NCBI GenBank assembly: GCA_017501465.1
Contig: JAFVWY010000015.1
Span: 43,422 to 107,421 of the forward strand
Length of the DNA stretch: 64,000 nucleotides
Reading direction: 5' to 3'
DNA from: Bacilli bacterium
GTDB taxonomy: Bacteria; Bacillota_I; Bacilli_A; ML615J-28; CAG-313
Of this stretch, positions 45,871 through 55,285 are shown piece by piece. The position numbers and the translations under genes are program-made. Positions within the stretch are counted from its first letter, which is position 1, and the number at the start of each line of letters is the position of its first letter. Below the pieces are notes generated by a model that had not been told where the DNA came from, searched no databases, and worked only from the letters and a program-made list of their open reading frames with translations.

Positions 45871-48462
45871 TTATAAATCTCCTCTTTCATTAATGACATC
45901 AATGATTTTTTGTCTCATTATTTTAGATAATGGTAAGAATAACGCAAGTGATGTAATAACAAGTAAGAATATAATTAGATATACAGGAGAACGATAAGTC
46001 ATCATATACATTGAAAGTCTTATCACGTGTAGGCTATCATACAATGTGGAATCGTATAATTGAATAGCATAATTACCAATGATTAATGCGATAATGTATG
46101 AGAATATGCATATTACTAAAGTTTGGAAGATAAAGATTAAAGATACTTTACCACCACTTAGACCAATTGATCTAAATGTTCCAATTTCTTTTTTCGAATC
46201 AACGATATCTAATGAGATAATTGTCCATAAGATACCAATTGTGAAAACAGCAAATACGAATAAACCCGCTTTTGATAAAAGATTGATAAATGGTGATATT
46301 TCATAAGAATCAATATCAGCACGATATGCAAAAATATCGATAATATATCCTGCCTCATAGGCATTTACAAAATCATCATAAGCAATACGTCCAAATGGTG
46401 ACATTTCAGCAAGTAATGCTGCACTGTTTTTTGGACCATTGTTAAAGATAAATTCCATAATGGTATCTGAAATGGCAATAGAATCAGCTGTATGATTAGT
46501 AATTTGGGAAATTCCCACAACTGTTGCTGTGATTTTTAAAGGTTCATCATTTGTTTGAATTTCAATTGTAACAGTTTTATTACGAACACTATTCCAAACT
46601 CTTCGATAGTTATCATAGTCAGTTGGTTCACCTGCATCTTTATTAAATAATTCAGCATATAAAGTATATGGAATAATTATTTCATTTTTAGTATGATCAA
46701 TTTCTCTTCCTATGTATTTAGTACCTTCATTAGTTTTGATGCCTTTTAAGTCAAGGTTTTTTGTTGTAACATTCATTTGAGAAACATCAGCGAATTCTCC
46801 TTCACGAGAACCTTTAATACTAACATTTAGGTTAGCTTTATGTAGGTCTATTTTATACATAATAATAGATGTTTCGTAGGCATAATCATTACTATCTAAG
46901 AAAACAGTATTCATTGACTTATATTCATTTAAGAATGCATAATATAGTTTATTAGTAATATCGATTGATGCAGATTGTGTAAATTTGATATATTTTTCAA
47001 AATTAGTATTAGTGATACCACAAATACGATATTTGATATTACTACCAAGAGTTACATATTTACCAATATAGTTACTATAATTAGCTTCATGATCTAAAAC
47101 ATCAAAATATTTAAACATTTCTATCATGTAGTCAGTTACCATGACTTCATGATTACCTTCAATTGGTGCACGACCAACGATTAAATCATAGGTATTTCTT
47201 GAATCATATTTAGTAATATATTCAATTTCACCAGTATAGAAGGAATTGATTAATTTGTCGTTAGCATTTTGCGTAATTGAGATTGCTACACTTTGGTATT
47301 CATGAATGTTTAAACCAGGAGAAGCTTTTCTTACTTCTTCATAACTACCAGCAGGAAGATTAGTTCCGATGTAATTATCATAGATAGACGTTTTAATATA
47401 ACCATCAGGAAGTTCTGCTTTTTGTAAGATATCAGCATAAAGATAGCCATTTTCAACAGAAGTATAAACGTTTTGTCTAATTGTGTCATCATTTAATTCA
47501 ATAGTAAAACTAAAGAATGCTAAACTTAAGGCACAAATAAACATCATTAAAATAAATCTAAACTTTTTATGATTAATGTTTTTAAGAGCTAATTTAAAAC
47601 TAGTCTTGATTGGGGCACTAACTTTTGTTAGTACTAAACTATTTGGATTTTTTGGCTCTTTATTTCTTTTTAAAGATTCTACTTGAGCAATTTCAACATT
47701 TTCATATTCGTTAAATTCAATTAATTGATTTTTTTCTTGGACACCATTTGTAAGACTAACATCATCTACTAATGTTCCATCTTCGATTTTAATGATTCGA
47801 TCACCATATTTGTAAGCCGATTCTTCATCGTGGGTAACAATAACGATTAAGCGATCATTAGATAAAGATTTTAAAAGTTCAAAGATTGTAGCACCAGTTA
47901 CACTATCTAAGTTACCAGTTGGCTCATCAGCAATAATTAATTTAGGATCTTTAATTAAAGCTCTTGCAACTGCAATTCTTTGTCTTTGTCCACCAGATAA
48001 TTGATTTATTTTTCTTTTCTTAAGTTCAGATAGACCTACTAATTCAATGATTTCATTGGTACGTCTTTTTATTTCTTTTTTCTCAACATGTTGCATTTCT
48101 AAAGGTAATGCAATATTATCATAAAGATTTAAGTCTTTTAAGATATTGTATTCTTGGAAAATAAATCCTAAATAACTATTTAAATAGTTATTATGTTCGC
48201 TAGATGTGAATTTAGAAAAATCTGCACCTTCGATCAAAATTCTTCCTTCTTCAGGTTTGTCTAGGCCACCCAAGACATTAAGTAACGTTGATTTACCACA
48301 ACCAGATTGACCAAGAACAAATACTAATCCTTTATAAGGTAATTCAAGATTGATGTTTTTTAAAGCATGAACTCTTTCATCACCAGATTGATAGTATTTA
48401 TTAATGTTTTCAAGTTTTATCATTACATTTTTTTCTTTTAAAGATGTTATATTATTTTGCAT
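45871..48462 (-). CDS. ABC transporter, fused ATPase and FtsX-like permease (MacB type)
   Basis: An 863-residue single-chain exporter half. After 13 extra residues the ATPase domain (about 14-245) has Walker A GQSGCGKST, the LSGGQRQR signature and Walker B LIIADEPTGNLD. A membrane helix near 302-322 is followed by a large extracellular domain of about 390 residues and three C-terminal helices of the FtsX fold. MacB-type proteins move peptides, lipoproteins or signals by mechanotransmission; the cargo is unknown. AGAGGTG supports the start; an internal ATG at residue 14 has no such site. It is probably a heterodimer with the next gene. Confidence 0.92.
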   Translation of the reverse strand: MQNNITSLKEKNVMIKLENINKYYQSGDERVHALKNINLELPYKGLVFVLGQSGCGKSTLLNVLGGLDKPEEGRILIEGADFSKFTSSEHNNYLNSYLGFIFQEYNILKDLNLYDNIALPLEMQHVEKKEIKRRTNEIIELVGLSELKKRKINQLSGGQRQRIAVARALIKDPKLIIADEPTGNLDSVTGATIFELLKSLSNDRLIVIVTHDEESAYKYGDRIIKIEDGTLVDDVSLTNGVQEKNQLIEFNEYENVEIAQVESLKRNKEPKNPNSLVLTKVSAPIKTSFKLALKNINHKKFRFILMMFICALSLAFFSFTIELNDDTIRQNVYTSVENGYLYADILQKAELPDGYIKTSIYDNYIGTNLPAGSYEEVRKASPGLNIHEYQSVAISITQNANDKLINSFYTGEIEYITKYDSRNTYDLIVGRAPIEGNHEVMVTDYMIEMFKYFDVLDHEANYSNYIGKYVTLGSNIKYRICGITNTNFEKYIKFTQSASIDITNKLYYAFLNEYKSMNTVFLDSNDYAYETSIIMYKIDLHKANLNVSIKGSREGEFADVSQMNVTTKNLDLKGIKTNEGTKYIGREIDHTKNEIIIPYTLYAELFNKDAGEPTDYDNYRRVWNSVRNKTVTIEIQTNDEPLKITATVVGISQITNHTADSIAISDTIMEFIFNNGPKNSAALLAEMSPFGRIAYDDFVNAYEAGYIIDIFAYRADIDSYEISPFINLLSKAGLFVFAVFTIGILWTIISLDIVDSKKEIGTFRSIGLSGGKVSLIFIFQTLVICIFSYIIALIIGNYAIQLYDSTLYDSLHVIRLSMYMMTYRSPVYLIIFLLVITSLALFLPLSKIMRQKIIDVINERGDL

Positions 48463-48471
48463 GTGACACCT

Positions 48472-50994
48472 CTAAATTGTCTTAATAACATCAACCGGAT
48501 TTTTTCGGCTTAAGTTAATAAGAGGGAAAATTACAGAAACAACAGGTACTACTAATGCGATTAATAATACTAAACCACAACCAGCAATACTCATTTTGAT
48601 AATAGATAAGTTTACACTAGATAATGCAGTGTAGTGTGCATCAATTGATAATAAGAAGATGCCTGTACCTATTAAACTAATAATATAAGCTACAACACCC
48701 AAGATTAAGACTTGGAATAGATAGATTAGTGATATTTTCCAACCACTAAATCCTAAAGACATATAAATACCAATATCTCTTGTGCTATTTTTAATATTAA
48801 TGATAACAAAGTTAAAAATCAATAGAACACTAAATAACGCAAAAACGAAGAACACACCTAAGAATAGTGGTAAGTTATCGTTAATAAAGTTATCAACAAG
48901 AAGAACTTTGGTAAAACTATTATTTGTAATATTAATATCATTATTGATAAAGTCACGATATAGTTTAGAATTTACTTCATTATAAGAAGTTTGAGATAGA
49001 TTAGATTGATTGTTAAAGAATAATGTAATAAATCCACCTTCATAGAATAATGAACTTACTAGTTTATTATAGTCTTCAGCTTCCTCTAATGAAGCAAGAT
49101 AAATAATTGGCTCATCATTATCAACAACAGTTGTGATATTAAATGTAAAGTTAGCAGGAACTGTCGAATTAAAAGACAAGAAGTTTGATGCAAATGTCTC
49201 TGTCATTTGAACTTTACCACTACTATTAGTCGTTAATAATTCAAATTTTACTTTATTTAAGAATAGATCACATTTAGTATTTTCTGAAGTAATTTCACTT
49301 TCTTCAATGTGAACATTTAAAATCTTTTCAAAGAAACCAGTAGTAACCGCAACTTGTGTAGGTTTATTTTCTTCTACTTTTTTAGTAGGTTTACTACCTT
49401 TTGTAGCTGTAACAAAATCATTATCTAGTGGCCAAGTAGTTACTTTGATATTTTCACCCACACCTTGGTCAGCAACCATTTGATATACAGCATTTGATGT
49501 AAATTCTTTGATATTAGCTCCTGAGAAGAATAATTCATAATCATCTTTATCTAAGAAAATTGCGTTATAAATTGCACTATTATCAAAGAAAGCATTTTTA
49601 GCTTTTGAGTCATCTCCAGCATTACTATTAAAGTAAGTAAAACTTTCTTTATGTTCTTCATAAGTTGTTCTTAGAATAGCTTTAATATGTAATTTATAAG
49701 AAATATTATCAAAAGTTAAAGTTTTATTTAATAAATCATCAATAGTTTTAACAGAACTGCCGAAATAATTTTGGAAAATTAAGTTTTCAGCAACATAGTC
49801 AGTAATATAAATTTCTAAAGTATCTAAGTTATTATTAGATTTACCTTGTTTAATTTGTTTAATACTGCTTGGTATATCATCTATTAAATACATGTAATTA
49901 ATAGAATTATAATAGAATTCATTTTCAACAACAGCGTTACGATCAATAGCAAGTGGGAATTTCATACCTTTTAATAAATCGTAAGTTTTTGTTTTTGGAT
50001 CTTGTTCATATTTTTCTTCAAATAGTGTCGCTTGATAGTTAAAGAAAGCCGAATTTGAAGTGTAACCATATGAATTATATTTTGAAACTAAGTGTACTAC
50101 ATTATTATCATATTCATCTTGATATTCTGCATAAGTTAAAGTAGTATTCGATAAACTCATATTTATAACTACTCCTGCAAAAATCAATGAAATAGCAAAT
50201 AGTACAATCATAAAGATGAAACGTTTTAAGTTTCTAAAAATAGATTTAACAGATAATCTTAAACTTGTTTTTGTTGGAACGGAAACTAAATTAGTAACAT
50301 ATTCTTTAGTTTCAATTGTTTCTTGATTAGTGTCTTCAATAACAACACCATCTTTAATTTTAATAGTTCTTTCCGAATATTCACTTGCAAGTTGATCACT
50401 GTGAGTAACAATGATGACTAAACGATCTTTAGAAAGTTTTTTTAGTAATTCCATAATGTTTTTACTATTTCTACTATCTAAATTACCAGTTGGTTCATCA
50501 GCAATAATAACTCGAGGATTTTTAATTAAACTTCTTGCAATAGCAACTCTTTGTCTTTGACCACCAGATAATTGATTCATCATTCTGTTTTCAAGTCCAG
50601 TTAGACCAACTTGATCGATTATTTCTTGAATTTTTTCATGATTACTTTTAATATCTAAATGTTGTAGTTCTAAACTAATCGCAATATTATCATAAACATT
50701 TAATCCTTTTAAGACATTGAATTCTTGAAAGATAAAACCAATGTATGTATTACGATAAGTATTATATTGTTTTTTAGTATAAGACTGTGTATTGACACCA
50801 TCAATTATTAACTCACCACTATTGTATGAGTCGATACCACCAATAATATTTAAAAGTGTAGATTTACCACTACCACTTTTACCAAGAATAAAGTTCATTC
50901 CTTTTTCGCCAAACTCTAAGTTGATATCTTTTAAAGCATGGAAGTCTTCAGTGCCTGATTTATAGTATTTATTTAAATTGACAAGTTTTATCAT
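48472..50994 (-). CDS. ABC transporter, fused ATPase and FtsX-like permease (MacB type)
   Basis: An 840-residue paralogue of the downstream gene. The ATPase (about 1-225) has Walker A GKSGSGKST, LSGGQRQR and VIIADEPTGNLD. One helix lies near 256-276, an extracellular domain of about 430 residues follows, then three C-terminal helices. The extracellular domains of the two paralogues are hardly alike by eye, which fits a heterodimer with different outward faces. It lies 9 bases before the WG lipoprotein stop in the transcript order lipoprotein, this gene, then the other ABC gene. Both junctions share the sequence AATTTAGAGGTG (stop plus ribosome site). Confidence 0.92.
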   Translation of the reverse strand: MIKLVNLNKYYKSGTEDFHALKDINLEFGEKGMNFILGKSGSGKSTLLNIIGGIDSYNSGELIIDGVNTQSYTKKQYNTYRNTYIGFIFQEFNVLKGLNVYDNIAISLELQHLDIKSNHEKIQEIIDQVGLTGLENRMMNQLSGGQRQRVAIARSLIKNPRVIIADEPTGNLDSRNSKNIMELLKKLSKDRLVIIVTHSDQLASEYSERTIKIKDGVVIEDTNQETIETKEYVTNLVSVPTKTSLRLSVKSIFRNLKRFIFMIVLFAISLIFAGVVINMSLSNTTLTYAEYQDEYDNNVVHLVSKYNSYGYTSNSAFFNYQATLFEEKYEQDPKTKTYDLLKGMKFPLAIDRNAVVENEFYYNSINYMYLIDDIPSSIKQIKQGKSNNNLDTLEIYITDYVAENLIFQNYFGSSVKTIDDLLNKTLTFDNISYKLHIKAILRTTYEEHKESFTYFNSNAGDDSKAKNAFFDNSAIYNAIFLDKDDYELFFSGANIKEFTSNAVYQMVADQGVGENIKVTTWPLDNDFVTATKGSKPTKKVEENKPTQVAVTTGFFEKILNVHIEESEITSENTKCDLFLNKVKFELLTTNSSGKVQMTETFASNFLSFNSTVPANFTFNITTVVDNDEPIIYLASLEEAEDYNKLVSSLFYEGGFITLFFNNQSNLSQTSYNEVNSKLYRDFINNDINITNNSFTKVLLVDNFINDNLPLFLGVFFVFALFSVLLIFNFVIINIKNSTRDIGIYMSLGFSGWKISLIYLFQVLILGVVAYIISLIGTGIFLLSIDAHYTALSSVNLSIIKMSIAGCGLVLLIALVVPVVSVIFPLINLSRKNPVDVIKTI

Positions 50995-51003
50995 AAAGCA
51001 CCT

Positions 51004-52275
51004 CTAAATTACGATATTATCATAAATAACTTTAGTGATATATTCACCATTTTGATTTACGATACCATATAAATTAGTGTAAATTTTTACAACCATTAAT
51101 AGTTGTGGATTTGCTGGATCATAGAATGTATTAATTTTAAAGCTTAATAATTCAATTGTTTTATTATAGTGTACACGATCTAGTCTTGATATTGATTCAT
51201 CATTAGTAGAAAGGTTTAAAACTTCAACACCTTCATCTGTTACTTTATAGTAAGTGTATTTAGGGTTTCCACTATAGAATTCTCTAACAGCTATATAACC
51301 AGGTACATAAGGTTCAAAAGTAGCCCAAATTTCATTAATGTTGGAATTTTCAATTTCATATTCTTTGTAGAAACCATATTTACCACCATCTAGTAGATAT
51401 GCAGGATATTTTCCTTCGGTTGTAAGATATCTAAAACAATAACGTTGACTGATAACATCTCCTGCCACACCATATATTTTACGATAAGGCGTTTCGGTAT
51501 AAATGACAGCTTGTCCATTATGGAAGTTATTGGCTTTTAAGAATAATGAATTATCTTCTTCATCAACTAGTAATTCAGCTTTATTGTTGATAAATGAATA
51601 ATAGTAAGTAGAATTAATATAACGACCAACTCTTGCATAATTATCATGGAATGAATCGATAAAATCATATTGTTTTAATTGTTCACTAGTAATCACAATT
51701 TCATAATTTGGATTAATAAATTGATAATTAGTATTACCATTTGCATCTTTATAAGAAGTAAGAGCTAAACCACAACTAAAGTTTTCTAAGTTTTCGAAGA
51801 AACTTGTTCCTAATACAAAATCCTTACTTAAGAAAGTATATTGTCCTTCATGTTCTACACGTAGATATCCTTCAACGAATTGATCGTATGCGATATAGCC
51901 TTCAGGTAATGTATAAACAACTTTATTGTTAGTATTGATGATATGGTATTGACCTTTTTCAACAACAACTGCTAACCCTTCGCTAAAAGGATAAGCCATC
52001 TCATAACTAGGTTTAATTACTTCATTTCCATTGTTATCAATATAACCACATAAAATTTTATTATTTTTGTATTGTTTAACAATCATTAAAGAACCAAATT
52101 GACTATCAATTTCATCATATTGGCTTAAGTCTTTGGTTTCTCCTTTGGCGTTTAACAAATACGGTACTCCCTCTAGGTATACTATGGCATACCCGCCATT
52201 AAATGTGTTTTTACTATTACAACCAGTAATTAGAAATAATAGTAACACTAAAGTTATTAGAATTTTTTTAGTCAT
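51004..52275 (-). CDS. WG-repeat lipoprotein
   Basis: A 423-residue predicted lipoprotein with signal MTKKILITLVLLLFLITGC (lipobox ITGC, Cys19). The mature part has WG/KWG-type repeats: GYIDNNGNEVIKPSYEMAYPFSEGLAVV is the clearest in pattern terms, with others around YGFYKE and at the C terminus (YGIVNQNGEYITKVIYD). WG repeats are surface beta structures of unknown ligand. ATG 52275 is chosen because of GAGGTG upstream and because the longer frame to 52473 runs through the promoter. It is the first gene of the operon with the two ABC exporters, so it may be their substrate-binding or partner lipoprotein. Confidence 0.88.
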   Translation of the reverse strand: MTKKILITLVLLLFLITGCNSKNTFNGGYAIVYLEGVPYLLNAKGETKDLSQYDEIDSQFGSLMIVKQYKNNKILCGYIDNNGNEVIKPSYEMAYPFSEGLAVVVEKGQYHIINTNNKVVYTLPEGYIAYDQFVEGYLRVEHEGQYTFLSKDFVLGTSFFENLENFSCGLALTSYKDANGNTNYQFINPNYEIVITSEQLKQYDFIDSFHDNYARVGRYINSTYYYSFINNKAELLVDEEDNSLFLKANNFHNGQAVIYTETPYRKIYGVAGDVISQRYCFRYLTTEGKYPAYLLDGGKYGFYKEYEIENSNINEIWATFEPYVPGYIAVREFYSGNPKYTYYKVTDEGVEVLNLSTNDESISRLDRVHYNKTIELLSFKINTFYDPANPQLLMVVKIYTNLYGIVNQNGEYITKVIYDNIVI

Positions 52276-52297
52276 ATTACACCTCATTTTACAATAT

Positions 52298-52326
52298 ATT
52301 ATACCAAATGCGATGTATTTTTGCAA
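52298..52326 (-). promoter_or_regulatory. Promoter of the lipoprotein-ABC operon
   Basis: On the minus strand: TTGCAA (52326-52321), a 17-bp spacer and TATAAT (52303-52298) with an extended TG. It lies 23 bases before the ATG. Confidence 0.82.
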
Positions 52327-52354
52327 GAAATTAAAAATTAAAGGAGAAAAAAAT

Positions 52355-53083
52355 ATGGAGGCAATTATTTTAGCTGCTGGTGATGGAAAGAGAATGGGCC
52401 AAGAAACACCAAAGATTTTATTAGAAATTGATGGAATTCCCATGATTAAAAGAGTGCTAAATGCTTTCAGCACTAAATATACAAAAAGAAAAATAATTGT
52501 AGTAAAAGAGAATTTTAATTTACAATTAAATGATTTAGTAGATAATATTACTTATGCATATCAAATGGTACCACTTGGAACTATGGATGCTTATATTCAA
52601 GCATTACCATATGTTTCATCAAAGGAAGTTATTGTAGTCCCTAGTGATATTCCCTTTTTAGATCAACAAATGATTGAGGACATTATTGGTTACTATTATC
52701 AAAATAATATTAGAAACTTAATGATTGGTATGAAAATGTTAAATCCTTATTCATTTGGTCGAATAGTAACTAAAAATAAAAACATTAAAATTATAGAACA
52801 GTGTGATTGTAATAATGATGAATTAAATATTAATATTGTTAATACTGGTATTTATATTTTCCATGTAGAAGATGTTTATCAGTATTTACCTAATATGAAC
52901 ATTCATAAGGAAAATAATGAATATTATTTAACTGATTTTGTTAATTATTTATCTATTAACAATATGTTAGATACATTGATTTTTCCTGAAAATTATAAAT
53001 TAAAAGGGGTTAATGACCAGAATTCACTTGCTAATTTATTAAGAGAAAAGAAGTATGAAAACACTTTCAAAAAAAATTACTAA
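52355..53083 (+). CDS. GlmU-like sugar nucleotidyltransferase without acetyltransferase domain
   Basis: A 242-residue nucleotidyltransferase that joins a sugar 1-phosphate to UTP or another NTP. Motifs are ILAAGDGKRMGQETPKIL (family LAAGxGTRMxSxxPK), VPLGTMDAY in place of QLGTxHA, VVPSDIPFL (metal Asp), NTGIYIF and NNEYYLTDF, the last typical of GlmU. The left-handed beta-helix acetyltransferase half of GlmU is absent and the frame ends naturally. So it is either a stand-alone uridylyltransferase or a specialised cell-envelope enzyme. ATG 52355 has AAAGGAG upstream; the longer frame from 52133 runs antisense through the lipoprotein gene. Confidence 0.82.
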   Translation: MEAIILAAGDGKRMGQETPKILLEIDGIPMIKRVLNAFSTKYTKRKIIVVKENFNLQLNDLVDNITYAYQMVPLGTMDAYIQALPYVSSKEVIVVPSDIPFLDQQMIEDIIGYYYQNNIRNLMIGMKMLNPYSFGRIVTKNKNIKIIEQCDCNNDELNINIVNTGIYIFHVEDVYQYLPNMNIHKENNEYYLTDFVNYLSINNMLDTLIFPENYKLKGVNDQNSLANLLREKKYENTFKKNY

Positions 53084-53111
53084 AATGAATACAAAAAATT
53101 ATAAGATGTAG

Positions 53112-53117
53112 TATAAT
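53112..53117 (+). promoter_or_regulatory. -10 box before the EF-G-like gene
   Basis: TATAAT in the context TGTAGTATAAT, the same 11 bases as at the rpsB promoter. No good -35 is visible. It leaves a leader of about 66 bases. Confidence 0.5.
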
Positions 53118-53190
53118 ATAAATGCGTGATTTTATTTAATTTAGTTTATTTAAATGAAAATACTTAGAATTTATATTATAGGAGGAAATT

Positions 53191-55242
53191 ATGAAAGAGT
53201 ATTTAGCCAGTCAAATCCGTAATGTTGCTGTATTAGGACATATGGGTTGTGGTAAAACTAGTCTTGCTGAATCAATGCTATTCTTAGGAAAAGGCATTGC
53301 TAAAAAAGGAGAAGTTGAAAGAAAAAATACTGTTTCTGACTATTTAGCAGAAGAACAAAGTAGACAAACTTCTTTATCAACTTCTTTAATTCCGGTTGAA
53401 TGGAATGGATGCAAGATTAACTTTTTAGATACACCAGGATCAGAAGAGTTTATTGGTGAAGTTGATAATGATTTATCAGTAGTTGATGGTGCTATCGTTA
53501 TTATTGATGCTGCAAGTGGCATTCAAGTTGGTACTGAAAGAGTATGGGAAGCATTAAGAGAAAGAAATATCCCTACACTTATTTTAGTAAATAAATTAGA
53601 CAAGGAAAATGTTAAACCTGCTCAAGTTTTAGCAGATATTAAAGCATTTAATTCACATGCTGTTCCTGTTGCTTTACCAATTGGTGCTGAATCTCAATTC
53701 AAAGGTTTTGTTGATGTAGTTACTAAAAAAGCTATTATTAATGGTCAAGAAGCTAGTGTGCCTGCTGAATTAGAAGGTGATTTAGAAGAAGCTATCATGA
53801 ATGTTAGCGAAGTAGTTGCTGAAACAAGTGAAGAATTATTAGAAAAGTTCTTTGGCGGTGAAGAATTAACAGCTGAAGAAATTAAAGAAGGTTTAAAAGT
53901 TGGTGTTCAATCTTGTGAAGTATTCCCAGTTGTTGTTGGTGCTGCTACTAAGGACATCGGTATTGCTCACTTATTACAAATGGTTTGTGATTTATTACCA
54001 GCAGCTGATGCTAAACAAACTGTTAAAGGTACTAACTTAAAAACTAATTCTGAAGAAGCTAGAAAAGTTGCAGATGATCAACCATTCTCTGCATTCGTAT
54101 TTAAAACTATTATTGACCCATTCCTAGGTACTATTAACTTCTTAAGAGTTAACAGTGGTACTACAAAAGGTATTAGTGAAGCTTATGTTCCTAATTTTGA
54201 TACTACTGCTAAAATTGGTCAATTTATTACTTTAGCTGGTAAAAACCAAATTAACGTTGAATGTTTCCATGCTGGTGATATTTGTGCTGTTACTAAAGTT
54301 GGTGAATTAGCTACAAGTGCATCTGTTTGTGATCGTAAAAATCCTATTCAATATCCTCAAGTTGAATTACCTACACCAATTCTTTATGTTGCTGTAGTTG
54401 CTAAAACTAAACAAGATGAAGATAAGATTTCAGGTGCTTTACAAAAACTTAATATTGAAGATCCTTCATTTGAAATCAGACGTAACCCTGAAACTACTCA
54501 ATTATTAATTGGTGGTCAAGGTTCTACTCATTTAGGATATATCCTAGAAAAGATGAAGAATATGTTTAAAGTAGAAGTTGAAACTTCTGAACCTAAGATT
54601 GTTTATCGTGAAGCAATTAGAAAAGTTGGTTCAGCTCAAGGTCGTCATAAGAAACAATCTGGTGGTGCTGGTCAATTTGGTGATGTTTGGATTCGTTTTG
54701 AACCAACAGACGCTCCATTTGAATTTGCCTCTGAAGTTGTTGGTGGATCTGTTCCTAAAAACTACTTCCCAGCTGTTGAAAAAGGTTTACAAGACTGTTT
54801 AGAACATGGTCCTTTAGCTGGTTTCCCAGTTATTGGTGTAAGAGCTGTTTTATATGATGGAAGTTATCACCCAGTTGATTCTAATGAAATTTCATTTAAG
54901 ATTGCTGCTTCATTAGCATTTAAGAATGCTGTTCCTGCAATCAAACCTACAATTTTAGAACCAATTATGGAAGTTCAAGTTGTTGTTAAGTCTGATTATG
55001 TTGGTGATGTTATGGGCGATATGAACAAACGTCGTGGACAAGTTATGGGTATTGATCCACTTCCAAATGGAAAACAACAAATTACTGCAACTGTTCCTGA
55101 ATCAGAAATTACAAAATATGCAACTGACTTAAAAGCTATGACTCAAGGTAGTGGACGTTTCAGTCGTAAGTTTGTAAGATATGATGAAGTTCCAGAATTC
55201 TTAATTGATAAGATTATTGCTGAATATAAAAAAGAAAATTAA
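53191..55242 (+). CDS. EF-G-like translational GTPase (FusA2-type paralogue)
   Basis: A 683-residue GTPase with the EF-G domain order (G, II, III, IV, V). The P loop is GHMGCGKTS (16-24; EF-G has AHIDAGKTT), NKLD is at 134-137, and domain IV begins near YREAI. It is not canonical EF-G: switch I reads SRQTSLSTSL in place of RGITI, and the DTPGH of switch II is DTPGSEEF (80-87), so the catalytic His is missing. This matches the EF-G-like paralogue group, whose role (ribosome rescue, recycling or regulation) is unsettled. The codon use is that of a highly expressed gene. AGGAGG lies before the start. Single-gene unit. Confidence 0.88.
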   Translation: MKEYLASQIRNVAVLGHMGCGKTSLAESMLFLGKGIAKKGEVERKNTVSDYLAEEQSRQTSLSTSLIPVEWNGCKINFLDTPGSEEFIGEVDNDLSVVDGAIVIIDAASGIQVGTERVWEALRERNIPTLILVNKLDKENVKPAQVLADIKAFNSHAVPVALPIGAESQFKGFVDVVTKKAIINGQEASVPAELEGDLEEAIMNVSEVVAETSEELLEKFFGGEELTAEEIKEGLKVGVQSCEVFPVVVGAATKDIGIAHLLQMVCDLLPAADAKQTVKGTNLKTNSEEARKVADDQPFSAFVFKTIIDPFLGTINFLRVNSGTTKGISEAYVPNFDTTAKIGQFITLAGKNQINVECFHAGDICAVTKVGELATSASVCDRKNPIQYPQVELPTPILYVAVVAKTKQDEDKISGALQKLNIEDPSFEIRRNPETTQLLIGGQGSTHLGYILEKMKNMFKVEVETSEPKIVYREAIRKVGSAQGRHKKQSGGAGQFGDVWIRFEPTDAPFEFASEVVGGSVPKNYFPAVEKGLQDCLEHGPLAGFPVIGVRAVLYDGSYHPVDSNEISFKIAASLAFKNAVPAIKPTILEPIMEVQVVVKSDYVGDVMGDMNKRRGQVMGIDPLPNGKQQITATVPESEITKYATDLKAMTQGSGRFSRKFVRYDEVPEFLIDKIIAEYKKEN

Positions 55243-55248
55243 TTAAAA

Positions 55249-55285
55249 AAATGCTTACTCAAATTGATGAGTAAGCATTTTATTT
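55249..55285. terminator. Bidirectional terminator between the EF-G-like gene and the C26 gene
   Basis: A 13-bp stem AAATGCTTACTCA / TGAGTAAGCATTT (55249-55261, 55268-55280) with loop AATTGA and A/T tracts on both sides. The C26 stop codon (55255-55257) is in the stem. Confidence 0.87.

Noticed and set aside
52133..52354. An in-frame extension of the GlmU-like gene upstream of 52355
   Set aside because: It runs antisense through the WG lipoprotein start and promoter and lacks a ribosome site; ATG 52355 with AAAGGAG fits the family start.
52276..52473. A longer N terminus for the WG lipoprotein
   Set aside because: It crosses the operon promoter and overlaps the GlmU-like gene; the lipoprotein signal begins at 52275.
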